Source: Chloroflexota bacterium
GTDB taxonomy: Bacteria; Chloroflexota; Anaerolineae; B4-G1
Direction: 5' to 3'
Assembly: GCA_024232355.1 (NCBI GenBank)
Contig: JAAEPW010001302.1
Coordinates: 1-40,491 of the forward strand
DNA length: 40,491 nucleotides
The notes under the pieces are model-generated. The model made no database searches. It was not told the origin of the DNA and saw only the letters and a list, made by a program, of their open reading frames with translations. A program made the translations under genes and the position numbers. Every line of letters starts with the position of its first letter. Within the stretch, counting starts at the first letter, position 1. This document shows, piece after piece, positions 1 through 8,342 of this stretch.

Positions 1-1
1 G

Positions 2-3000
2 CCCGCCTCTGCCAGCCAGCAGACGACCGTCCGTTCGTCCCACACGCTCGACGTGGACAAGGACGGCCCGACCAATACCTCGCCGGACGCGCTGATCGAA
101 TACACCATCGACTGGTCGGTGGACGGCAACGAGGCGACCGATAACCTCGTCATCGAGGACAACACGCCAGATAATACCACCTTCTTTAGCGCCGAGGGCA
201 CAGCCAGCATTGATGACCCCGGCATGGGCAACAGCGGCCTGGTGCGTTGGCACCTGGACGAACAACTACCCGGCGCGTCCGGCACGGTCACACTGACTGT
301 GCGCGCAGACACACCGCTGGGTAACGGAACTATCATCGAAAACGAGGCCGCCATCAGCGACGACAACGACGGTGCGACTGACAGCGATACTGTTCTCACC
401 ACCGTCGGCTCGTCCCACGGCTTTGTACTCGACAAGGACGACCACGTGCAGACCACCATCGCGCCCGACCAGGTGATCAACTATACCATCCACTGGCGGG
501 TGACGGGGAACGAACCGGCCCAGAACGTGGCGATCACCGACTCGATCCCGCTCGACGCCAGCTTTGAAAGCTGCGGCGCATGCGTGCTCCAGGGCGATTA
601 CGTGCGCTGGAACCTGGGCGTCCACAACCCCGGCGACGAGGGCGACGTTTTCCTCCAGGTGCGCGTGGATACGCCGCTGCCCGACGGAACCGTCATCACC
701 AACACCGCCTACATCTTTGACGAAAACGACGGCCTGGCGGAAGAGGACACGACCCACACCACCGTCAGCAGTGACCACGACCTGGTACTCGACAAACAAG
801 CGCCCAGCGCGGTGGCCGCCGGAGACGAGATCGGCTATACCATCGGCTGGAGCATCACCGGAGACGAGCCTGCGTTTGGCGTCGTCCTCACCGACACGGT
901 GCCGGTGAACACCACCCTGGTCAGCATCGCCGACGGTGGCGTCGAGACGCCGCCCGGATCTGGCCTGATCGTCTGGAACCTGGGTGACCAGGAACCTGGC
1001 GACACGGGCGCGGTCCACTTTACCGTCCAGACCATCAGTCCGCTGCCCGACGGCACCGACATTGTCAACACCGCTTATGCCTCTGACGACGACGGCAAGA
1101 CGGGCGAGGACAGCGCCGTCACCGAGGTCACCAGTGGTCACGGCTTTGACATCACCAAGAGCGACAGCGTCGATCCGGTGGACGCGGGCGACCCGCTCGA
1201 ATACACCATCGAGTGGTCGGTGACCGGCAACGAGCCAGCCGAGGACGTGATTGTGCAGGATACCCTGCCGGACGACGTGACATTCGTCAGCGCGTCCCCC
1301 GGCGGCGCGGAAACGCCGCCTGGCTCTGGCATCGTCGTCTGGAACCTGGCCGGTCCATACGCCCCCGGCGAGGGAGAGACACTGACCATCACCGTGGACG
1401 TCGACAGCCCGTTGGCGAATAACACCCAACTGCTGAACGCCGTCACCATCGAGGACGCGAACGGCGGTATGCCCGGCTCTGACACCGAGACGACGTTGGT
1501 ACACAGTGACCACGCGCTCCAGGTGAGCAAGATCAGCTTGCCCAACCCGGTGAGCGCGGGCGGCCAGATCACGTACACCATCAACTATACCGTCACCGGC
1601 AACGAACCTGCACCGGGTGTGCGGGTCGAGGACGTGGTGCCAGAACATACCACCTTTGCCTGGGCCACGCCCGGCTACTCGTTGATCGGCACTCTGGTGC
1701 GTTGGGACCTGGGCGACCTGGACCCTGGCGACGATGGCACGCTGATCCTGGTTGTCACCGTGGACAGCCCCCTGCCGAGTGATACCACCATCTACAACTC
1801 GGTCTTTATCGAGGATGAGGATGACGAGTCGGACAGCGATACCGAGGAGACGAGCACCTCTGGTGGTCACACGCTCAGCCTGAGCAAGACCGGTATGCCC
1901 AATCCGATCAACCCGGACCAGATCATCAACTATACGATCCACTGGGAGGTGTCAGGCAACGAACCCGCGCAGAACGTGGTCATCCTAGACCCGATCCCGG
2001 CCAACACGCAGTACGCCAGCGGTGGTGTGCTGATGCCGGGCAACTATGTGCAGTGGAACCTGGGCAGCCACAATCCCGGCGACAGCGGCGACGTAACCCT
2101 GCAAGTGCGGGTAGACACGCCACTGCCGAACGGCACGATCATCACCAACATCGCCGACATCTCTGACGGCAACGGCGGCGCGCCGGACACGGCGACGACC
2201 ACAACCACCGTCGAGAGTGACCACAGCCTGGGCGTGAGCAAGAGCGCGCCTAGCGCGGTGGAAGCCGGTGGACAGATCGTTTACACCATTGACTATGCGG
2301 TCTATGGCAACGAACCGGCGGTTGGCGTGATCATCACCGACCGCGTCCCGGCAAACACCAGCTACACGCCCGGCACCTGCCAGCCCTCGGGCACCTGCTC
2401 CGAGGCAGACGGTGTCGTCACCTGGGACCTGGGCAACCTAATCCCCAGCAGCGGCGAGACGGTCCAATACACCGCAGACGTGATGTCACCGCTGCCCGAT
2501 GGAACCGTTATCACCAACACCGCCTATATCTCTGACGGCGATGGAAAAGAGGACCAGAGCACGGCCTACACCATCGTCACCAGCGGCCACGGTTACTCTA
2601 TCGCAAAGTCTGACGATGGCTACGACCCGGTACAGGCCGGTGGGCAGATCGTTTACGTCATCGATTGGGCGCTCAGCGGCAGTGAGAACGCCGAGGGTGT
2701 GACCATCGAGGATACACTGCCCGGCGACGTCAGCTTTGTCAGTGCCACCGACGGCGGCACACACAGCGGAGAACTCACCGGCGGAACCGTCACCTGGAAC
2801 CTGGGCGACCAGACAGCGGGCGCTTCTGGCACTGTCAACGTGACGGTGGATGTGGACGAGCCGCTAGATAACAATACACTGCTGGAAAACTTGGTACAAG
2901 TCAGTGATGATAACGGCGGCTTACCCTCGTCCGACACCGAGCAAACGACGGTTAACAGTGCGCACACGTTGGATGTGGAGAAATCAGCCAACGCGGCCAC

Positions 3001-6000
3001 CGTCCAGGCAGGCGGACAGATCATGTACACCATTGCCTGGGCCGTGGACGGCAACGAGACAGCACAGAACGTGGTCATCGTGGACAACACGCCCGGCCAC
3101 ACTACCTTTGTCACTGCCGACTCTAGTCCAGCGGCGACCATCCAGACGCCCGGCCTGGGCAACAGCGGCCCGGTGCGCTGGCTCCTGGGCAACCAACTCC
3201 CCGGCGCGACGGGTGTCGTCACCCTGGTGGTGGACGTCGCCGACCCGCTGGACAATGGGACGGTGATACCGAACACAGCCACCATCGGCGACGACAACGG
3301 CGGCAATCCCGATGATTCTGACGCTGACGTCACCGTCGAAAGCGCCCACCAACTGGACGTGAACAAGTCCGGCGAGGGCAGCGTGGTCGCCGGTCAGATC
3401 GTCCATTACACCATCGGCTGGAATGTATCCGGCAATGAGGCGGCCTACTCGGTGGTCATCACCGACCAGGTGCCTGCCAACACGACCTTTGTCAATTGCA
3501 GTGGCGGCGATAGCTGCAACCATGCCCTGGGAACCGGCATCGTGACCTGGCAACTGGGCAACCGTGATCCCGGAGCCAGCGGCAACGTCAACCTCCAGGT
3601 ACAGACGGTCAGTCCGCTGCCCAACGGCACCCAGATCGAGAACACAGCCTATATCTTTGACAGTAACGCGGGCGGCAGCGACGAATCTAGCTGGATTACA
3701 CTGGTCGGCAGCGGCCACACGTTCAACCTGAACAAGGTCGGCGCGCCCGACCCGGTCGAGGCCGGAGGTCTGCTCAACTATAGCATCGAATACGAGGTGG
3801 TGGGCAACGAGACGGCCTATGGTGTGGTCATCACCGACCGCGTGCCGGTGAGCACGACCCTGGACTGGATCGGAGATGGCGGCACCCAGGTGGGCGGCGT
3901 CATTTCCTGGACCCTGGGTGATCTCGACCCCGGCAACACCGGCAGCGTTCACTTCCGCGTGCGCGTGGATACGCCGCTGCCCAACGGGGTGTACGTCTAC
4001 AACGACGCCGTCATCTATGATACGAACGGCGGCTATGCCGAGACGAGCGACGAGACCCTCGTCCACTCGGACCATACGCTGCAAGTGAGCAAGAGCGACG
4101 ATCCCGATCCGGTGCAGGCCGACAGCTTGCTGACCTATACCATCCACTACCGGGTGATGGGCAACGAGCCTGCGCCCAACGTGGTCATCCAAGACGATGT
4201 GCCCGCTGACACCACCTTTGTGTCTGCCTCAGGCGGAACCTTTGATGGCAGCACCGTCCGGTGGGAGCTAGGTAACTTGGTTCCCGGCGACGAGGGCGAC
4301 GTGATTATGGTCGTCCGCACCGACGCGTTGCTGCCCGATGGCACGTTTATCTTTAACCAGGCGTACATCTCGGATGACGATGGAGCGTTTGCCGCCAGTT
4401 TGCAGGAACGCACCACGCTCCAGAGCACGCACGACTTGCACCTGGAAAAGTACGACACCGGCTACGACCCGGTACAGGCTGGCGCAGAGTTGGTCTATAC
4501 GATCCACTATGCTGTCACTGGCCAAGAGCTTGCCGAAGGTGTGACGATCCAGGACGACATTCCGGCCAACACCGGCTACGTCTCCTGCGATGGCGGCACC
4601 CTGTGCTCGATGGCGGGCAATCGCGTCACCTGGTTCATCGGCGACGTGCTGCCCGGCGAGAGCGGCGCGGTGACGCTGACCTTGCAGACGAACAGTCCGC
4701 TGGACGACGGCACTGTGATCTACAACGAAGCCACTATCAACGACGACAATGGCGGCGTGCCCACCAGCGCCGACGAGGAGACCCTTATCTCCAGTGGACA
4801 CGATCTGGCTATCACCAAGGTCGATCTGGAAGATCCTGTCCCGGCGGGCCACTTGCTCACCTACCATATCAATTACGAGGTGCTGGGCAACCAGACGGCT
4901 CACGGCGTGGTCATCACCGACCAACTGCCGAGTGGTGTCGTCTTCCAAAGCGCTTCGGGGACTTATACCGGGCCTGATGCCAACGGTGTGATGACCTGGA
5001 CCTTGGGCAACCTGGCTCCAGGCGCTTATGGGCCAATCGTAGTAACAGTGCGGCCAGACAGCGCCTTGCCCGACGGCACGGTGCTGGTCAACACGGCTGC
5101 CATCTTTGACGATGATGGCTATCGGGCCGAGGTGTCCGAGACCACCACCGTGGTCCAGGCAGTGCTCGACGCCTCTACCAAGATGGTGGACAAAGCGAAC
5201 GCAGCACCCGACGAACAACTACAATACACCATTCGCTTGGTCAACGAGGGCGGAAAGGATGCCCAAGCAGTCAATGTACAGGACGTGTTGCCCGGTGACG
5301 TCACCTACCTCAGCGGCCCGCTGGTGGATCCCCCGGATGCAGGAGACGGCTACTATGACTATACTCACCGTACCATTGTCTGGAACGGCGATCTGAACGC
5401 CGGTGCGGTGGTCAGCTTGACCTATTCTGTGTGGGTCAACAATCCGCTGGACGATGGTACGATCATCGAGAACACGGCTGAACTCAACTACCAGGGCACA
5501 CGGACGTTGGGGCCGATCTCTACCACAATACACTCAGCACCCGACCTGACAAATTCGACCAAGACAGTGGATCGGGCATTTGCTACGGCTGGCGAGGAGG
5601 TCGAGTACACCATCACGCTGGTCAACGATGGCAATATGAACGGCGATGCTGTCTGGATGACGGACACGCTGCCTGCCAACGTCACTTATGAAGACGATCT
5701 ATGGTGGAGCCACGGCATGGCTGCTTATGCCAGCGGCGTGGTCACGTGGACAGGACAAGTGAACGTGGGTGAACCGGCGACCATCCGCTACAAGGTCCGG
5801 TTGGCCGATACGCTCGTCGGCGGCGACGTGATCACCAACGTAGCCACGGTGAACGACGGTTTCGCGGGGCACGCGCCCTTTGAGATCGGCCCGGCGGTGA
5901 CGGAAATCGGCTCTGCCTTCTCGGTGTCCATTGACGACGGACGTGAGACAGTCGTGCCGGGCGAGTTCCTGACCTATACGATCACCTTCCGCGGCGAAGA

Positions 6001-7222
6001 CCCGGTGGACGATGGTGCAGCCACTGCCCTGATTCCCGAGCACACTCAGTTCTACGCGGCGACGGGTAACCATAGCGCCAATGGTCAATATGTGAACTGG
6101 AACCTCGATCCTCTGGGATCTAACTTTGAGGAGTCAGTGCTGCTAGTGGTACTGGTTGATCCGGTTTTGCCAAACCTGACATTGATCGAAAATCACGCCA
6201 CCTTCACTGGTGAGGGAGAAAGCGTCGAGGACGACGATACAACGACGGTGACTTCGGCTCCTGATATGAGCACCTCGGTCAAGCAAGTTGACAAGAAAAC
6301 GGCCTTTGGCGCGCAGACTATAGTCTATACCATCATCCTGAGCAACACCGGGACGATGCACGCCAGCACGGTGATTATGACGGACACCATTCCAGAGTAC
6401 ACCAGTTACGTGCTGGGCAGCGTCTCTGGCGGCAGTTACGATCCGGCAGCACAAGCCATCACGTGGGAAGGGCCGCTAAACGTGGGCGACTCGGTTGGGA
6501 TTCAGTTCAGCGTACTCATCGCCGAACCGGACCTGATACCACCCTATGCGGTTGTCCGCAACGTGGCATTGGTAGATGATGGTTACGATGGTCACAAAGT
6601 ACTCACGCTCCAGGCAGACGACACTGTAATCGAGGGCGGAAACGCGCCTGATCGATACAAGATTCACATGCCGATCATCTTTAGAGCATACGAGTACATT
6701 CTTGTGCCTGACATAGAGTTGGTCATTATGAACTGTGGGGACACTGATGCATTCGGAACCTTCTTGATTGACTTGTACATTGATCCTGATGAAAGCTCTT
6801 CGTACTGGCCTATCAGCTATGGAGAAGGATATCAATGGTTTGGGCAGGAGGGGGCTAGCTTTGATGTTGGCGCGCTTGCTGCTGGTCAAAGTCTAACACT
6901 TTATCTGGATGACGCTAAGGAAGGTTTGTCCAATTCTCTGCCTGTGTCACCCACATTGTACGCTCAAGTGGACTGGTGGAAAGATGCAGTCAGCTCAGGT
7001 GTGGTAGATGAAGGCACAGACGGAGAGGAGAACAACGTCGCTGACAGCAACGGCAGTGTGTGCAACGCCACACCTGGTAAGCCTGATTTGATCGTGGTGA
7101 GTATCAGAAGAGTGTCACGATTGGTAATTGTTTCCAATAAGGATGCGGGTCAACAGATGGACGGAACTCAGTTTGAGGGAATACTACCTGCTCCACCGCG
7201 ACCTCAACCGCCACAACCGTAA
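2..7222 (+). CDS. Giant DUF11-repeat surface protein, 5' end outside the window
   Basis: The frame is open from base 2, and the residues before the GTG at 53 already match the repeat consensus, so that GTG is an internal codon and the N-terminus lies off-window. At least 2406 residues are visible. About 18 tandem DUF11-type beta-sandwich repeats of 120-140 residues fill nearly all of it. Each opens with S-x-H-x-L-x-x-x-K, followed by Y-T-I-x-W/Y, GNEPA, V-x-W-x-LG, PLP-x-GT and ending in TTV-x-S. Repeats 15, 16 and 18 belong to a second subtype (APD...K-x-VD...). The tail after about 6650 is different: a diverged (Y/F)LPLV-like block (KIHMPIIFRA), a CARDB-like domain (PDIELVIMNCGD), the start of a second one (KPDLIVVSI) and a Pro-rich end. 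DUF11 arrays occur in large extracellular stalk or adhesin proteins; the ligand is unknown. No membrane anchor is visible. A hairpin follows the stop. Confidence 0.93.
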   Translation, partial: PASASQQTTVRSSHTLDVDKDGPTNTSPDALIEYTIDWSVDGNEATDNLVIEDNTPDNTTFFSAEGTASIDDPGMGNSGLVRWHLDEQLPGASGTVTLTVRADTPLGNGTIIENEAAISDDNDGATDSDTVLTTVGSSHGFVLDKDDHVQTTIAPDQVINYTIHWRVTGNEPAQNVAITDSIPLDASFESCGACVLQGDYVRWNLGVHNPGDEGDVFLQVRVDTPLPDGTVITNTAYIFDENDGLAEEDTTHTTVSSDHDLVLDKQAPSAVAAGDEIGYTIGWSITGDEPAFGVVLTDTVPVNTTLVSIADGGVETPPGSGLIVWNLGDQEPGDTGAVHFTVQTISPLPDGTDIVNTAYASDDDGKTGEDSAVTEVTSGHGFDITKSDSVDPVDAGDPLEYTIEWSVTGNEPAEDVIVQDTLPDDVTFVSASPGGAETPPGSGIVVWNLAGPYAPGEGETLTITVDVDSPLANNTQLLNAVTIEDANGGMPGSDTETTLVHSDHALQVSKISLPNPVSAGGQITYTINYTVTGNEPAPGVRVEDVVPEHTTFAWATPGYSLIGTLVRWDLGDLDPGDDGTLILVVTVDSPLPSDTTIYNSVFIEDEDDESDSDTEETSTSGGHTLSLSKTGMPNPINPDQIINYTIHWEVSGNEPAQNVVILDPIPANTQYASGGVLMPGNYVQWNLGSHNPGDSGDVTLQVRVDTPLPNGTIITNIADISDGNGGAPDTATTTTTVESDHSLGVSKSAPSAVEAGGQIVYTIDYAVYGNEPAVGVIITDRVPANTSYTPGTCQPSGTCSEADGVVTWDLGNLIPSSGETVQYTADVMSPLPDGTVITNTAYISDGDGKEDQSTAYTIVTSGHGYSIAKSDDGYDPVQAGGQIVYVIDWALSGSENAEGVTIEDTLPGDVSFVSATDGGTHSGELTGGTVTWNLGDQTAGASGTVNVTVDVDEPLDNNTLLENLVQVSDDNGGLPSSDTEQTTVNSAHTLDVEKSANAATVQAGGQIMYTIAWAVDGNETAQNVVIVDNTPGHTTFVTADSSPAATIQTPGLGNSGPVRWLLGNQLPGATGVVTLVVDVADPLDNGTVIPNTATIGDDNGGNPDDSDADVTVESAHQLDVNKSGEGSVVAGQIVHYTIGWNVSGNEAAYSVVITDQVPANTTFVNCSGGDSCNHALGTGIVTWQLGNRDPGASGNVNLQVQTVSPLPNGTQIENTAYIFDSNAGGSDESSWITLVGSGHTFNLNKVGAPDPVEAGGLLNYSIEYEVVGNETAYGVVITDRVPVSTTLDWIGDGGTQVGGVISWTLGDLDPGNTGSVHFRVRVDTPLPNGVYVYNDAVIYDTNGGYAETSDETLVHSDHTLQVSKSDDPDPVQADSLLTYTIHYRVMGNEPAPNVVIQDDVPADTTFVSASGGTFDGSTVRWELGNLVPGDEGDVIMVVRTDALLPDGTFIFNQAYISDDDGAFAASLQERTTLQSTHDLHLEKYDTGYDPVQAGAELVYTIHYAVTGQELAEGVTIQDDIPANTGYVSCDGGTLCSMAGNRVTWFIGDVLPGESGAVTLTLQTNSPLDDGTVIYNEATINDDNGGVPTSADEETLISSGHDLAITKVDLEDPVPAGHLLTYHINYEVLGNQTAHGVVITDQLPSGVVFQSASGTYTGPDANGVMTWTLGNLAPGAYGPIVVTVRPDSALPDGTVLVNTAAIFDDDGYRAEVSETTTVVQAVLDASTKMVDKANAAPDEQLQYTIRLVNEGGKDAQAVNVQDVLPGDVTYLSGPLVDPPDAGDGYYDYTHRTIVWNGDLNAGAVVSLTYSVWVNNPLDDGTIIENTAELNYQGTRTLGPISTTIHSAPDLTNSTKTVDRAFATAGEEVEYTITLVNDGNMNGDAVWMTDTLPANVTYEDDLWWSHGMAAYASGVVTWTGQVNVGEPATIRYKVRLADTLVGGDVITNVATVNDGFAGHAPFEIGPAVTEIGSAFSVSIDDGRETVVPGEFLTYTITFRGEDPVDDGAATALIPEHTQFYAATGNHSANGQYVNWNLDPLGSNFEESVLLVVLVDPVLPNLTLIENHATFTGEGESVEDDDTTTVTSAPDMSTSVKQVDKKTAFGAQTIVYTIILSNTGTMHASTVIMTDTIPEYTSYVLGSVSGGSYDPAAQAITWEGPLNVGDSVGIQFSVLIAEPDLIPPYAVVRNVALVDDGYDGHKVLTLQADDTVIEGGNAPDRYKIHMPIIFRAYEYILVPDIELVIMNCGDTDAFGTFLIDLYIDPDESSSYWPISYGEGYQWFGQEGASFDVGALAAGQSLTLYLDDAKEGLSNSLPVSPTLYAQVDWWKDAVSSGVVDEGTDGEENNVADSNGSVCNATPGKPDLIVVSIRRVSRLVIVSNKDAGQQMDGTQFEGILPAPPRPQPPQP
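35..6640 (+). repeat. Array of about 18 DUF11-type repeats (360-400 bp units)
   Basis: Coding tandem repeats inside the surface-protein gene. Repeats 1-14 are one subtype (opening S-x-H, with the GNEPA motif). Repeats 15, 16 and 18 use a second subtype (K-x-VD-K/R, LVN-x-G). Repeat 17 is the most diverged. Similarity between units is obvious at protein level and partly at DNA level, which makes misassembly or copy-number error possible here. Confidence 0.85.
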
Positions 7223-7260
7223 GGCGGTTTGAAAATGACACCGTGACTTGACGTCATTGA

Positions 7261-7315
7261 TCAAGAGTGTAGAAGCTAGTTGCCTTTGGTAGCTAGCTTC
7301 TACTATCGCTCTTGA
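7261..7315 (+). terminator. Terminator-like hairpin after the DUF11 gene
   Basis: A perfect 11-bp inverted repeat (7269-7279 with 7293-7303, 13-nt loop) is enclosed by a second 7-bp pair (tcaagag 7261-7267 with ctcttga 7309-7315). It lies 38 bp after the stop codon. There is no T-run after it, so it may be a 3'-end-stabilising structure rather than a classical intrinsic terminator. Confidence 0.5.
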
Positions 7316-7378
7316 CAGGGTGGACATCATTGGTATGTTGGTGTATTATTGCCAAGTTATGATCATTCGTACTGGCAT

Positions 7379-7547
7379 CTAGTGCAGTTGGGCGCAAATA
7401 TCCCCACCGTGAACACGTTCACGTGTAATACAAACTTTAACGCCCAACTGCTAAAGTGTTTCGCCGCAGATCAGCATCATAATAGGCGCTTTGCGTTGAT
7501 AGTCGGCAATTTTGAACTGTAGGCTTATTTACGCCGCGAAACACTAG
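7379..7547. other. Structured double-hairpin element bounded by CTAGTG/CACTAG
   Basis: Outer ends CTAGTG (7379-7384) and CACTAG (7542-7547) are inverted repeats. Inside are two long-range stems: gcagttgggcg (7384-7394) with its exact complement at 7441-7451, and agtgtttcgc (7455-7464) with its exact complement at 7536-7545. A third small hairpin (7408-7413 with 7418-7423, loop CACG) sits inside the first. No coding frame fits. It could be a MITE or REP-like element, or a structured RNA. The rest of the 7223-7738 gap shows only a weak gtgcaa/ttgcac pairing (7554-7559 with 7637-7642) and the ribosome-binding site of the next gene. Confidence 0.5.
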
Positions 7548-7738
7548 GTCGTGGTGCAAAACTGTTTCCTATCGCTCGCAGCCCTCGTCTTGGAGGCGGG
7601 TCAAGTATAAGAATCATATCCAAGAGCGGCTGTTTCTTGCACAAACTGCCCCCAGGACGGGGCCATTGATCGTTTGCGCTAGAAACTAACTAGTCGGGCA
7701 AATTGTGGCTCTGACAAGCCTATCAGGAGAATCGATAA

Positions 7739-8131
7739 ATGAGAATATCTATACATTCAGCTTGGTCAATCTTGGTGTTTTTTGTTCTGGTTACGGGGTT
7801 GCTTTTGATGCCGTTAGTGACGGCGATAGCGCAAGAACCGCCGGCAACTCCAGTGCCACCACCGGCAACTCCGGCGCCACCGCCGGCAACTCCGGTGCCA
7901 CCAACACCAGCAGCACCAACAGCAGTTCCGCCAACAGTAGTCCCGTCAGAACCAACTGCTACACCGAAACCACCATCCGAGTCACAATCTCCTGCGGCTA
8001 CAACTACACCTCTAGTCGTGTTGCCAGAGACCGGCGGGATTGGCGGTAGGTTTGTCCTGTTGTTGGCAGGATTGGCCTTTACTGCTGCTGGGATTGTCGC
8101 CAGTGTGGAACGACGTCGGCAAAAGTGCTAA
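7739..8131 (+). CDS. Small LPXTG-anchored proline-rich protein without a head domain
   Basis: A 130-residue protein with ATG preceded by CAGGAGA (7724-7730, 8-nt spacing). It has an N-terminal signal peptide (hydrophobic residues 9-30, cleavage near A-Q-E), then about 60 residues of Pro/Ala/Thr-rich linker containing three 7-residue PPATPVP-type repeats. The end is a textbook sortase signal: LPETG at 95-99, a hydrophobic helix, and the basic tail ERRRQKC. It should be linked to the cell wall by a class A- or E-like sortase, which is not encoded in this window. No globular domain is present, so it may be a spacer, a glycosylated stalk or a mini-pilin-like element (inference). The very last residue is cysteine, which is unusual for such tails. 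Confidence 0.9.
   Translation: MRISIHSAWSILVFFVLVTGLLLMPLVTAIAQEPPATPVPPPATPAPPPATPVPPTPAAPTAVPPTVVPSEPTATPKPPSESQSPAATTTPLVVLPETGGIGGRFVLLLAGLAFTAAGIVASVERRRQKC
7838..7900 (+). repeat. 21-bp tandem repeat encoding PPATP(V/A)P, three copies
   Basis: Three consecutive 7-codon units within the Pro-rich linker of the LPETG protein. The copies differ by few bases, consistent with recent slippage or duplication. Confidence 0.8.
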
Positions 8132-8342
8132 ATGAAGAAATTGTAATTCGATTCATCGATTGTGGTCAGCGTCTGGTCGGTGGCTGCGCTGCCCAAAACC
8201 CGACTTTTCTGCCCCATGTTTAACCGTCGAACCGGCATTGTCCCCAACCGTTGAACCTACAAATGCGCTCAGTATGGATACAATTGATGCTTGAGGTGGA
8301 TTTGCAATCTGCTGCAAGCGTCAGAAAATCAGTCGCTGGTGG

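Noticed and set aside
266..1942. Long minus-strand open frame (558 codons) opposite the DUF11 gene
   Set aside because: It is the mirror of the GC-rich repeat array: residues are Val/Asp/Gly/Arg-rich and repeat with the DUF11 period, with no domain. The similar long minus-strand frames at 2984-4192 and 4268-5218 were rejected for the same reason.
7705..8049. Alternative 114-codon frame overlapping the LPETG gene
   Set aside because: The other frame has signal peptide, Pro-rich linker, LPETG, helix and basic tail; this one is Ser/Thr/Asn-rich shadow sequence.
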